A DNA stretch of 64,000 nucleotides, from NCBI GenBank assembly GCA_022606425.2, contig JAHDVF020000192.1:1-64000 (forward strand), given 5' to 3'. The notes under the pieces were generated by a model. It made no database searches and was not told where the DNA came from. It saw only the letters and a list, made by a program, of their open reading frames with translations. Shown here piece after piece: positions 21,555-31,697 of this stretch. Within the stretch, counting starts at the first letter, position 1, and every line of letters starts with the position of its first letter. A program made the translations under genes and the position numbers. The stretch comes from Lepidostoma basale. Taxonomy: Eukaryota > Arthropoda > Insecta > Trichoptera > Lepidostomatidae.

Positions 21555-21730
21555 ACTATATTCATATATCATACTTACATGACTATTCCACGCCAACGGA
21601 CCCACAACGCTGAAAGCACGATCAAAAAAACTTGCTTTATTGGCTCTGACTGGAATTGTACTGTTCGCATTTGTTTCTACTGATTGGAGTGAACGTTCCC
21701 TTTCCGTTGGAATGGGTGTCAAATATACAA
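21555..21730 (-). pseudogene. LINE-G (CR1/L2-like) C-terminus
   Basis: The frame 21540-21737 reads TIPVRANKASFFDRAFSVVGPLAWNSHV, the usual ..VP.....FGDRAFSVAGP.LWNSLP box. Compare the more degraded copy at 3190-3545. Confidence 0.65.
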
Positions 21731-22114
21731 GTGTCACGTTTTCCTCAATCTTTCTCTATATCTTGTTCCGCTTACATCGTTTATATATACTTTCTTTAAC
21801 ATCTTATTGCCATTCTGTTTCATAATAATAAAAAATTCTATTACACATAAGAGAATAAGTAATAGTAAAATAAAAGAACAAGTTAAGCTTATTTAGAATA
21901 CATACTTGTAAGCTAGAATTCTCAGTTTAATCAATGTATGATATTGAAATCTGTCCCCCAAGTACATTTATTTTACTACAATCATTCAACAAACAGGAGT
22001 AGGTACTAAACGTACCCCATTGAAAAAAAATCTCTTGTGTTCTTTTGTACACTGACCTTATAAGATTCACCCACTCTTTATACTGATTACTCACGGTATC
22101 TGTTGATTTTTGTT

Positions 22115-22450
22115 ATTCGGGATGAAAACAGGGGTGAGTTGACCTACCCCGACGCCGCCGTTCTCCCTCCGGACTCCCCGCCCCTCCGTAACAGATGGCG
22201 CGCTCTTAAAGCAGCTCTGAAACGAATTATTGTTTGGCCAATTTTATGCCTCACGTGATTAATCTATGGCCGACCTAATTATTGTAAGAGAGACGCGTTT
22301 ATGTCTATGCTAATGCCTTCTGGTTGGTATTGATGGCCGCGGGGGAAGGGGCTTTGTTAATTTATTTAAAACATCTGTTCATGCGCGGAGAATCGCTCAT
22401 CCCCTCGCACTTATTTCAAACCAACACGCATAAGCTGGTTAAGAAATAAA
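22115..22450. other. GC-rich repeat-poor block
   Basis: No match to any repeat traced here, no long ORF, and much higher GC than the surroundings. It has alternating AT-rich homeodomain-like sites (taattat, ttaattta) and GC-rich segments. Candidate conserved regulatory sequence; inference only. Confidence 0.3.
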
Positions 22451-22527
22451 GGGTCACGCTCAGACGAGGTTATTTAATCAGAAACTGTAAATTAACATTA
22501 AAAATGCACTCAGCTGCATAATATAAC

Positions 22528-23038
22528 TGTAACTAACTAACTAAATAACCATCACGCCATTTCCCCGGAGGGGTAGGCAAAGAGGATTGAACGCCACATT
22601 GTTCTCTCCTGGCATACCTCTAGGGGCTTCCTCTACATTCATACATCGTACAATGTACGCACGTCGATTATTCCGATTTCGAATGTGACCGCCTTTTAGT
22701 AATTAATTTGGTCATACCATGTTTTCCTCGGTCGTCCTCGGCTACTTTTTCCACTCACGCTGCTTGTGTACAACTTTTTAACCATTCTACTCTCATCCAT
22801 TCGTTATATATGTCCAAACCATCTCAGGGTTCCTTTTTTAATTTTATCCATGATGCAGTCATCTGCCTTACATTTCTTTCTTACTTCATCGCTCGGTATT
22901 CTATCATACAACGTTATTCCGCACATTCTTCTTAGTGATCTCATTTCTACGGCGTTTATCCTGCTTTCATCCTTCTTTTGCCAGCTCTAGGCTTCACTTC
23001 CATACATGAGGGCTTCACTTCCAAGCTTCACTTCCATA
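22528..23038 (-). pseudogene. LINE-A copy, third subfamily, TTAG tail
   Basis: The tail is at 22530-22548, then the CETA-type stop block. The coding remnant is in the NGKRSRGRPRKTWYDQIN and DECIMDKIKKGTLRWFGHI subfamily. At 23000-23038 the segment encoding GSEA is locally triplicated (cttcacttcca repeats). Several frame breaks. Confidence 0.75.
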
Positions 23039-23094
23039 CATATTACTTTAAATATTAATAATAATAAAAATACCAATACAAGAAAAACAATACT

Positions 23095-23140
23095 ATTATA
23101 TTGATTCGCATGACATGTGATAGATTTTTATTTATTGTAG
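23095..23140 (-). repeat. S1 SINE 3' end fragment
   Basis: 'gattcgcatgacatgtgata' is the reverse complement of the S1 3' end seen at 18845-19018 and 56285-56465. Confidence 0.5.
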
Positions 23141-23214
23141 GGTAACATACGGTGATTGTTAACACAAATGCAAATGAACAAACTAACAGTTAAATAAAGA
23201 CATAGAAGATTACC

Positions 23215-23318
23215 CGCCGCTTACCCGAAGCTGTTATAGGACGCAGCGGCGCCCCTTCGTCAGCTTCGCTCAAACAATCCCTAGGCCCACCCACCATCCA
23301 CACAGGACTTACGTTAGC
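23215..23318 (-). repeat. Repeat 'R2', second copy
   Basis: Same unit as 20598-20705, with small indels. See that entry. Confidence 0.55.
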
Positions 23319-23351
23319 TGGAGAATGCACCATTCCAGAAAAAAAAAATAC

Positions 23352-23602
23352 CCATACGTAACTACCCATCACGCCGTCTCCCAGATGGAATAGGCAGATA
23401 AAAAGGGAATGCCACACTTAACATTCTTGATATCCTTCTCACGATCCATACACCATGTCATGCACACACGTCGATTCTCTCGACTCCTCACGTGGTCGAC
23501 ATTCAATATTTTTTTATTTATTTGATCGGACAACGTTTTCCTAGATCTTCCTCTTTTTCTAGTTCAATTTACATCGTCACTGTACATTTTTTTATAATTT
23601 AT
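23352..23602 (-). pseudogene. LINE-A degraded copy
   Basis: Starts with the GETA-type stop block and continues through RACMT-, RPRK- and N.VN-coding sequence with many substitutions and short deletions. No tail remains except one 'aacta'. Confidence 0.7.
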
Positions 23603-23684
23603 TCTTTCAATCAATAAGCGCACAAAGACAATGTGTGTGTGACAGACAATGTGTATGTAAGCTATTGATTTCAAAAGTTATTTC

Positions 23685-24164
23685 GTCAAGTTATAACTAA
23701 ATAACCATCACGCCGTCTCCCCGAAGGGGTAGGCATAAAGAATGGAATGCCACACTTTTCTTTCCTGATATATTTCTCTTGCTTCCTCAACATTCATACA
23801 TCGTGTCATGCACGCGCGTCGATTTCTCTGACTCCTCACATGGCCGACATTCAATATTTTATTTATTTGATTGTGCCACTTTTTCCTCGGTCTTCCTCTA
23901 TTTCTGGTTCCATTTACATCGTTAACATACAATTTTTTTACCATTCTTTCTTCATTAATTCTTTCCATATGTCCAAACCATCTTGATGATCCTTTCATTA
24001 TTTTATTCATAACACCATCATTTGCAACGCATTCACTTCTTATATTTTCATTCGACACTCTATCATACACAGAGTAATTACACATTCGTGTAAGAGATCT
24101 CATTTCTGCTGCATTTATTCTACTTTCATTTTTCTTATGCCAGTTCCATTCTAGTCAAGTTATA
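23685..24164 (-). mobile_element. LINE-A insertion with 11-bp target duplication
   Basis: gtcaagttata occurs at 23685-23695 and 24154-24164. The insert 23696-24153 has a 131-codon open frame (23708-24103) from RSLTRMCNYSVYDRVSNEN through SSRWFGHMERINEE and RNRGRPRKKWHNQINKI to SAYPFGETA-type end (YAYPFGETA). It is 5'-truncated before the GSEAWNWQKKDES block, of which only a decayed part remains. Confidence 0.88.
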
Positions 24165-24289
24165 GCATTTCGTAAATCATGAATCTTTTCGTAAATCATG
24201 AATGTATTCATTAAAAATGTATTACGTAATTCTTTGGTTCCTCAATGTTATTAAGCTTCTGTAAATTATTGTTCGGGACCTAATTTGAT

Positions 24290-24560
24290 TATTGTTCCAA
24301 GACCGGCGCGGTAATGGTCCATATTTAGGAATCAAGTAATTAAATTCATCCACCCTTTGCTAAGTTCCGTCATAAAATAGTTAAAGGAATATGAAGGGCC
24401 AGACTCAATCACCGTCACCCGGGTTTATTAAGGAACTTGGTTAAAGCTCCTAAACGAGGTGTAGCCATCTGCATGTGTAATAAGTTAAGCATTGTACACA
24501 ACTGAGACGCAGACGGTACCAATTGGATATTTGACCTTACGGTTCTAACATTCATTCTTA
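24290..24560. other. Repeat-poor block
   Basis: GC-balanced sequence not matching the repeats traced here; no ORF or splice pair that I trust. Confidence 0.25.
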
Positions 24561-24644
24561 AAACTAATAATGTGACCATACTTTTTTATAATTTTGGGTC
24601 ACAGTCAACACTTTAAAACGTTGACTTTTAGTCAGGAGTCAGGT

Positions 24645-24752
24645 GTCAGGTGCATGACACGATGTGTGAATGTTGAGGAAGCGAGAGAAATATGTCAGGA
24701 AAGAAAAGTGTCGCTGTCCATTCTTTCTTATGGTTAGTTAGTTAGTTAGTTT
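24645..24752 (+). pseudogene. LINE-A 3' end, very short
   Basis: Encodes only HDTMCECEEA-region remnants and the last block, then 'tatggttagttagttagttag'. The conserved GGAGACGG before the stop is deleted. About 100 bp in total. Confidence 0.75.
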
Positions 24753-24754
24753 TT

Positions 24755-25105
24755 ATATTTTTATTATTTCATATTTCTATTGAATAAAAAACGCCCCCTT
24801 ATCTTCAACATCTGCCGATGGACCGTACCGACCCCGTTAGAAACCATGACCTACGAACCACCACTCAAATAATAATGCATTATAAAATATGTTTTGTCAA
24901 AGAATATTTAACATTTAAAAAAATAATATAATATTATTATATTAAGGGTGTAATCTAGCACTGTATTGATTTGCAGAGCCTTTCACAGTGCATTAATAAA
25001 GATTTCTGCTTAATGCTTCCCAATATTAATAGATGACGCTTGTGTAGAGTGAACTAAAAAATAAAATAAAAATGTGAAGATAAGTGCAGAATTCTAGCAT
25101 ATAAA
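24755..25105. other. No gene; possible S2 SINE remnant near 24810-24870
   Basis: 'cctacgaaccaccactcaaa' resembles the S2 head in antisense orientation. Otherwise AT-rich. Confidence 0.3.
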
Positions 25106-25278
25106 AATTTGTCAGACGTGGTGGTCGTAAGAAGGGCCGAATGGGGAATGTTGTTAAACATAAAGCGATCACTCAACCCAGCCAATGACAGTCCTGTAAG
25201 CGCCTCTGCCACCATATTATGTTCCCAGAAAACAATTTACACCTCCGTCTCTATTAAGATACGATTAATCCTTAATAA
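25105..25278 (-). repeat. Dispersed repeat 'R1'
   Basis: Antisense copy: 'gggccgaatggggaatgttg', 'cccagccaatgacagtcctg' and 'cgtctctattaagatacgat' all match R1. Confidence 0.7.
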
Positions 25279-25279
25279 T

Positions 25280-26040
25280 ATTAAATTTAATAATAAAACT
25301 CCTTAAAACCACATGCTTATCTTACACTTAATTTTGAAAGATTTAGAATGCTTTTATTTTAACAAAAATGAAAAGAGTTTTATTGTGTTTTATTTATCTT
25401 CGCGCATATTTTTAAATTACAAAATTTTGATATAGTTTTTATTAAAACAGTGTTTATTTAAACACCGTTCGTCCAAGTGTCGTTAATTCACACTAAATGT
25501 ATTCTTTGTTATCTTTTACACAGAACCGCATTCATTGTCTTAAGTGGTTTTAACGACATCCGTTGTCTCTGACATTCAACACAGGAGACGCCTCGCGTAA
25601 AAGGGACATTATTTTAACACGCTGTTTTGCTACGGGATTATAACGACTTGATAGCATTTTTGTTGTCCTTACTACGTTATAGGTTAATCGTCTCAAGTAT
25701 GTAAAATTATATTTGAGTTATTTTTGATTTTACACAAGTTTCCAACACTCCATAAAACAAATATATTCGAGGGTATTCGAGGGTCGAGTAATGTGGCTAA
25801 CAGCCTAAAGCTGTATTACCTCAGGCAGTTTGTTGAAAATATTATTTATTTTTGTGTTTGTAATCGTTGTGTGTCTGTCATGATTATGTTTTATTGTAAT
25901 CATTGTAATTATATTAAGGCCCAAAATGAGTTTTTATAACTCATGGGAAATACATGATTTGTTATGTATTTATATATAAAATAAAATAAAAAAAACTTAT
26001 GTATTATATTTTTACAGTTTTATTTATTTAAAAAAATACG
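25280..26040. other. AT-rich stretch without a recognised gene
   Basis: 25500-25690 is slightly GC-richer. Two motif-free ORFs (25724-25939, 26060-26284) are not called. Confidence 0.4.
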
Positions 26041-26290
26041 TCTTCTTCGTCTTCTGGTAGTGCCGTGTCAGTTCCCTGGACGTTGGCGATCACTGTGCGA
26101 ATGCTTTCTCCCCATAGTGATTTCGTGCGAAGTTACTAAAGTGGTTTCCAAAGCCTTTTCCGGGGATTTTCTTTGGGGGCTACCTTCTCTTAGCTGGTTG
26201 GTCTCCGTAGGGTGGACTCGCTTGAACTCGAGGATCATTCAAGGACTCCAGAGAGCCGAACTATTACTTTTTATTTTATTTTAAAATATC
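26040..26290 (-). pseudogene. LINE-E-like 3' end (partial)
   Basis: 26040-26110 resembles the LINE-E 3' end at 46390-46450 (agtgcc.tgtc.gttcc, acgttggcgatcac) and is preceded on the plus strand by a cttcttcgtcttc run, which is a GAA-type tail on the minus strand. The rest of the block diverges and I cannot trace the frame. Confidence 0.4.
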
Positions 26291-26294
26291 TTGT

Positions 26295-27300
26295 TACGAG
26301 GAAGGATTGTCGTATTCAGCCTTTAACCCAAGTTCAATATATCATGAGACTAGCGTTCTGTATCTTAGACCACCACCCGATAAATAATCGATGAAATTTG
26401 TTGTTTCCCCGACTTTGAACATCACTTTTGCAAATGCCTTGCGCCACCCAATATAATTCCTTATTTCAATCATCTTATTTATTGCATAGCTAAAAAGTTT
26501 CCCTTCAACTAGATCAATATCATCCTTAAATCTTACCTATAAAATTGTTAATAAAGCAAAACTGAATTTCCTCCATTTACAGCGTCGTATTATCTGAATT
26601 ATACACGATTATAAAAACAAACCTCGCCTTTGATTACATACAATAATTTTTCTTCTTAGTGCCCTCGTTATAATGAAAAGTTTATTACTCTTTGTATTCT
26701 TATCGCTTTTACAGATAATTATTTTAAATACACGTACACAGAGCACCTCTATTGGTGTCCACTCCTTAATATAAAGCATGTGAGATCAGATAAGGTTTAA
26801 TGTGACATAAATGATAGGCTGAGGGCGCCACTGCAAGTACCTACATATAGGAATGTACGAACGCCTCGCTCACATTACGTCTTTCGTTTTATCTAATACT
26901 CACCTTTATTAATTTACCTGGGCACACATATGAACAATGCTTTTAAAATTATTCGTGTTAAGAAACTATTTACTTTGGAATTTAGTATGCACATTAAGAT
27001 AATAATGGGCAGTTGAAAACTTCTAGTAACATAGAATCGTAAAAAGATTTATTATTTTATGTATTTGGTATATTTAAATAATGGCATAAATCTATAGAAG
27101 TTTTTCACAATTTCCCAATTCCCGAAGTAATTCCCATTGTGGACAATATTATATCTTCATCAGCGAGTGGTTGAAGTGGCTTGAGCTAGATTTTGAAGAA
27201 AATAAAAAATAAATCATAAATCATCTGCTTTAACAAATCGAGTATCACGGAGTATAAATGAAATTGTTTTGAAAATAATTTAAAACACATGTTTACTTCG
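26295..27300. other. AT-rich stretch; S2 SINE remnant at 26355-26395
   Basis: 'gaccaccacccgataaataa' matches the S2 head in antisense (compare 39185-39215 and 56605-56640). No gene. Confidence 0.4.
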
Positions 27301-27324
27301 TTTTTCCACCATTTTATTAAGTTT

Positions 27325-27366
27325 TATCGAACCAACCGGTTTCGCCTCCGCCGGCGCTTCGGCACG
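27325..27366 (-). ncRNA. Degenerate hammerhead-like module, ACCGGT type
   Basis: Minus strand: CCGAAGC, a GCC/GGC hairpin, GAAA, the ACCGGT palindrome, T. U4 is C and the A9 position is lost, so it is probably inactive. Outer pairing AACC/GGTT could form stem I. Confidence 0.3.
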
Positions 27367-27501
27367 GTTAAATAAAATGTGAAGTTTATTTGTTTTGCAT
27401 GTGAATAAAAACACTTTTTTCCGCTACTGAAACTTTTTAAGGCCATAAACGTTCATCGTCTGAAGTAGTAAATAAAGTTTTAAAAAAAAATTAAGTACAA
27501 T

Positions 27502-27972
27502 GATGTTCTTCTACCGACCCTTATGTATGGAAGCGAAGCATGGCACTGGCAAAAGAAGATCTCTTAGACGAATGTGTAGATACTCTGTGTATGAGTGTCG
27601 AATGAAAATATAAGAAGTGAATGCGGTGCGAATGATGGTGTTATGAACAAAATACTGAAAGGATCATTAAGATGGTTTGGACACATGGAAAGAATGAATG
27701 AAGAAATAATGGTAAAAAAGTTATGTTAATGATGTTAATGGAACCAGAAATAGAGGAAGACCGAGGAAAAAGTGGCACGATCAAATAAATCTAATATTGA
27801 ATGTCAGTCATGTGAGGAGTCAGAGAAATCGACGCGCGTGCATGACACGATGTATGAATGTTGAGGAAGCCAGAGAAATATGTCAGGAAAGAAAAGTGTG
27901 GCAGTTCATTCTATCTGCCTACCCCTTCGAGGAGACGCGTGATGGTAAGTTATAATAGTTAGTAAGTTAGTT
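27502..27972 (+). pseudogene. LINE-A copy with internal deletion
   Basis: Plus strand from 'cttatgtatggaagcgaagc' (LMYGSEA) with about 50 bp deleted inside WQKKDESRINAVEM, then RRSLRRMCRYSV, MNKILKGSLRWFGHMERMNEE, NGTRNRGRPRKKWHDQIN and the SAYPFEET end. Tail is a decayed TTAG array. Frameshifts prevent any product. Confidence 0.8.
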
Positions 27973-27979
27973 TTAGTTT

Positions 27980-29095
27980 TTAAGTAACAGAAATTTACAA
28001 TTATAAAATAAGCAATAGAATTTTAAATGTTTGAACTCTATCCTATACGATATAATCATTTGAAAATTCCCAGACCTTGTGCAGCTGTCATGACTATGAA
28101 AGAAATAATGAAATTACTTGAATTATATTTTTTTATGTTGTTATTTAAGGCGAACATTTCACTTTGAAGTTTGCATGTGTCTCGAAGAAACGAGGGTGTA
28201 ATACTCGTATTATTCCTGAAAGTTCTCTCGTTCTACCATTATGCGGAGTTCAGATGTGAAACGGAAGACTTTATCACGTAGCCTATTCTATGCTTCTCGA
28301 AGGATCGATTTGTAAAATTATAAATCCGTGGCTTCTTGGGACGTGCAGTCTCACTTCACTGCACCTCGGCTTATTCGTAGCTTTAAACGCCGATTTACTG
28401 TACTTAATGTCGACCGCTTTTCATAATGTTCGTTCACTATTTACCAAGTCAAGTATCGAGGTAATGAAATTGATTTCTTGACCACAAATTAATTAATCTT
28501 ACTTTAACAGAAATACTAGTACCTAAGTTCTGAGTAGGTAGTTTATAACATTTTTATGTGCCACTAATAATAACGAACCTACTTTCAAATTAAATAGTTA
28601 CTAAACTTGACCTCAGCATAACACCTATGTAATTTCGCTCAAAGCTTCGCTAAATCGTAAATGTGCTTAATGCCGCGGCAAAGATACTTCTCCGCCATAA
28701 CGAAACACGAAAGGCTGAGCACTTGCCGTTTAACGACTCTCCGAAACTTAATATTACGTTTTAAATCAACGAGCTTCCTAGCTTTCTTCTTGAAGAACGT
28801 ATGATATAACTCCAAACAGCAAAACTTGACGAAAGTTCGATCAGATACATATCTTACACCTGATTTGTGCAGCATCGATTCGCCTCGGGCGGGTCCCTTT
28901 TATCAGGGCTGCCAAAAATAACACGCAATAAAAAAAATATTCAGAGAACAGTTTTTAGCAGATAAAATGCTGCATAAAAGGATTTGCCTTTAAAACAAAG
29001 TGTATATCTTTAGCTGGTGCTGTAACTGTACAACGAAATGTAAATGACTATGAAACCATGCATGTCGAAAGTAAATTATGGTCACAATGAAAATT
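27980..29095. other. Repeat-poor stretch (28150-28900), no gene called
   Basis: GC-balanced and not matched to repeats. Frames at 28290-28481 (+) and 28639-28875 (-) have no motif and lack a convincing splice context. This is one of the larger candidate unique-sequence blocks in the window. Confidence 0.3.
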
Positions 29096-29099
29096 TTCT

Positions 29100-29575
29100 T
29101 AACTAACTAACTAATCATCACGATCGCCACATTTTTCTATCCTGGCATAATTCTCGCGCCTCTTCTACATTCACACATCGTGACATGCACGCTCGTCGAT
29201 TGTTCCTACTTCGAACATGGCCGTCTTTCTGTAATTGATTCGTTTAGTCATGCCATGTCTTCCTTGGCCTTCCTCGATATCTTTTCCCATTTACACTACT
29301 TGTGTATATCTTTTTAAGCATTCTTCCCTCATATATTCGTTCCATATGTCCAAACCATCTTAGTGACCCTTTCTTCGCCTTACATTCCTTTCTTACTTCA
29401 TCATTAGATATTCTATCATACATTGGTTTTCTGCACATTCTTCTTAGTGACCTCATTTTTACGGCTTTTATCCTACTTTCATCTTTCTTCTGCCAACTCC
29501 AAGCTTCACTTCCATACATATGGGTCGGGAGTAGAACTCCATTGTGCACTGGCATCTTTGCTATATTTCATTAAT
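29100..29575 (-). pseudogene. LINE-A copy, third subfamily
   Basis: The TTAG tail (29100-29115) precedes a stop block from which about 35 bp are deleted. The frame 29244-29555 reads LLPTHMYGSEAWSWQKKDES, RMCRKPMYDRISNDEVRKEC, GSLRWFGHMERIYEG and YRGRPRKTWHD. About 17 residues are missing before GSLRW. The 5' end is at the VHNG block. Confidence 0.8.
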
Positions 29576-29579
29576 TAAT

Positions 29580-30375
29580 TATATATCATTGCCCTGTCTG
29601 CCTTATACATATATTACAATATTAATGATCTGCAATATTCTATAGATAATAAGGCAGACTAGCCCGAATCATTATAATATGCCGTATTAATAGAAAACCT
29701 TCGAATGATAATATGTTTAGTGACTCGTGAATATGAGGAGGATACATAAACATTTTGGTATTATCAGAAAACAAACAATCGTATTGCCTCATTGACTAGC
29801 GACGGGCGTAATCGTAGTTGATAACACCGTTATAAATGAAATTTCGAATATATTAATAGCACAAATTCAATTAATTATCATTTGTCTACACCCACATTAT
29901 GAACTATGAAAATCAAACATCCAAATAAAATAATAATAATGAAGCTTAACCGCCCTGCCTCTAGGTATTTTTCCGAGAAACATACTAAAAAATCACTTTT
30001 TTATTAATTCAATTTAATTATTATATATATTAATTTTATTATTTAAAATTACGAAACTTCAAAATCTCGACCGCGCACTTCGCCTGCCCTTGTAAAACTT
30101 GCATATTTGTGAAGACTTGTACTTAAGTGCTGTTAGCACACGCGCATATCCCTATTATATTGTACATTTTAGGTACATTACTTTTTCTCAAGCGCGTACG
30201 TGATACGGGATAGCGCAGAATGGCACAGCCAAAGTGTGCGTATCACGTACGTTCATATGCATATGGCGGTTAATTGAGATACAAATGACTGGAAGTGCCA
30301 CTGTGGGACATACCCTGCTGGATGTACTCGTATGTACCTATAAAATGCAGTGAAAGATCAGTTTACTTGACAGCA
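29580..30375. other. AT-rich stretch without a recognised gene
   Basis: 30180-30260 contains a short inverted motif (cgcgtacgtgatacg, then cgtatcacgtacg, about 12 bp). No coding feature. Confidence 0.4.
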
Positions 30376-30379
30376 CCAA

Positions 30380-30622
30380 GATTTCCAGTAAGTCCGACTC
30401 GCTGACGTCCTAGAGTGGTTCTCGTGATCCCGTGAGTCCCGGACAATGTGATCACTCACCTAACCACCAAGGTCGTAGCAGACAGGGAGAGGGCGATGGC
30501 GTATCTCCGGCGCCGAAAAATCAAGATCCACTAGCTAAGCGAAGGTAACCCCTACAGAAAATCCCTGGAGAAGGCAACGGGAATCCACTCCACTGTGGCG
30601 AAAAAGCTTTCGCCACAGTGAT
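30380..30622 (+). repeat. Repeat with BovB-like 3' signature and terminal hairpin
   Basis: 30565-30590 (ctggagaaggcaacgggaat) resembles the well-known conserved stretch near the end of BovB/RTE elements and their SINEs. It is directly followed by a perfect 13-bp stem (30591-30603 with 30608-30620, loop aagc). The upstream sequence gives a short RT-tail-like string (VADRERAMAYLRRRK). Family assignment is tentative; only one copy is seen here. Confidence 0.4.
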
Positions 30623-31147
30623 CATCAATGTCGATAATAAATACAAAATATTTCAATTTTTTTTAACCTATTCGCATTGGTAGTCGTCATATCACGTGTA
30701 AGAGCCGTGATATATCGTTTTGCGACTTTGCAGTACTCAAAGTGACATTTATTGTGAGAATTTGGATCCACAATTGCTACAATACGTACCCACATCTATC
30801 CTTTACAGAAATCTGTAAAGATAATAAATTAAATATGTTTTACTTCGTCATAATTACGGTTTACATGCGCGCTGTCGGTAAATCACATCCGTGAAGTATC
30901 CCATCGGCAGCCATTATACTACGAGTATATACGTTTATTCTGCGCCGCGCGCGCATTTGATTTTCAACGTTTCGTTATATTATTATCTGTTATTTATTAT
31001 AAATTGTGATGAATTCACTCTGAATATTATTTATCAATTACTATTATTTTTGTGTGGCACAGAAAACAAACAGTGAATTATGAATAATACGAGTATAAAG
31101 TACTTTTTTATTCATCATCTGATAGCTAAAAGATAACCGAACAAATA

Positions 31148-31177
31148 TTAGGTGTATAACTTTGCTTCCGCCGTTTT
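31148..31177 (+). repeat. mariner left terminal inverted repeat
   Basis: Begins ttaggtgtataactttgctt and is identical, reverse-complemented, to 34731-34760. TA lies immediately outside. Confidence 0.97.
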
Positions 31178-31320
31178 GCAATAGATGGCAGTAGCGGTAA
31201 GTGGTAGTTGGAATAAATAGATCATAGATGTCATGCAATAAGCTTAAGTATTTGTGAACATAACGCCATCGAAATATTAGTCGATTTGTGTCTGCATCAT
31301 AAAGTTATTCCCGATTAAAC

Positions 31321-31697
31321 ATGTCAGCTTACGAGCCAAATTCTCGTCATTTGCGGGAGGTTTTAATTTTATGCTTTGATATGAAGAAATCTGCGGCTGG
31401 GGCTCATCGAATGCTCTCAAATACCTATGGTGAGGCCGCTATTAGTGAAAGAACGTGGCGAGAGTGGTTTCAACGCTTCAAGAACGGTGATTTTAACGTC
31501 GAAGACCAGCATGGCGGTGGAAGAGAGAAGGTTTTCGAAGATGCAGAATTGGAGGCATTACTTGATCAAGACTCGTGTCAAACGCAACAAGAATTGGCAG
31601 GATCATTGGGAGTGACGCAACCAGCCATTTCAAAACGCCTGAAAGTCATGGGAATGATTCAGAAACAAGGAAATTGGGTGCCGTACGAGTTGAAGCC
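31321..31697 (+). pseudogene. mariner transposase, N-terminal part
   Basis: Start at the ATG after a 143-bp leader from the TIR end. Residues 1-110 form the paired helix-turn-helix DNA-binding region that recognises the TIRs: REVLILCFDMKKSAAGAHRM then SERTWREWFQRFKNGDF, and a second HTH (TQQELAGSLGVTQPAISKRL). The frame is intact until codon Lys125-Pro126, where LINE-B enters. Downstream codons after 31697 belong to LINE-B. The continuation in the same frame is at 34024. Confidence 0.95.
31685..31697 (+). repeat. Target-site duplication of LINE-B, left copy
   Basis: acgagttgaagcc, repeated exactly at 34011-34023. It is transposase coding sequence (..YELKP..). Confidence 0.95.

Larger units (their letters stand above)
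21110..21815 (-). pseudogene. LINE-A copy interrupted by LINE-D and LINE-G pieces
   Basis: LINE-A sequence is at 21125-21255 (CMTRYMNVEEA, RGVGEIDERAC region) and resumes at 21735-21815 with the NGVNGTRYRE-coding block. The 480 bp between them hold a LINE-D piece (21256-21490) and a LINE-G C-terminus (21555-21730). Both arrived later, or the region is a recombined mosaic. The 3' tail of LINE-A is missing. Confidence 0.6.

Noticed and set aside
30591..30620. Helitron 3' hairpin
   Set aside because: No CTRR end within the expected distance after the stem and no matching 5' TC end.
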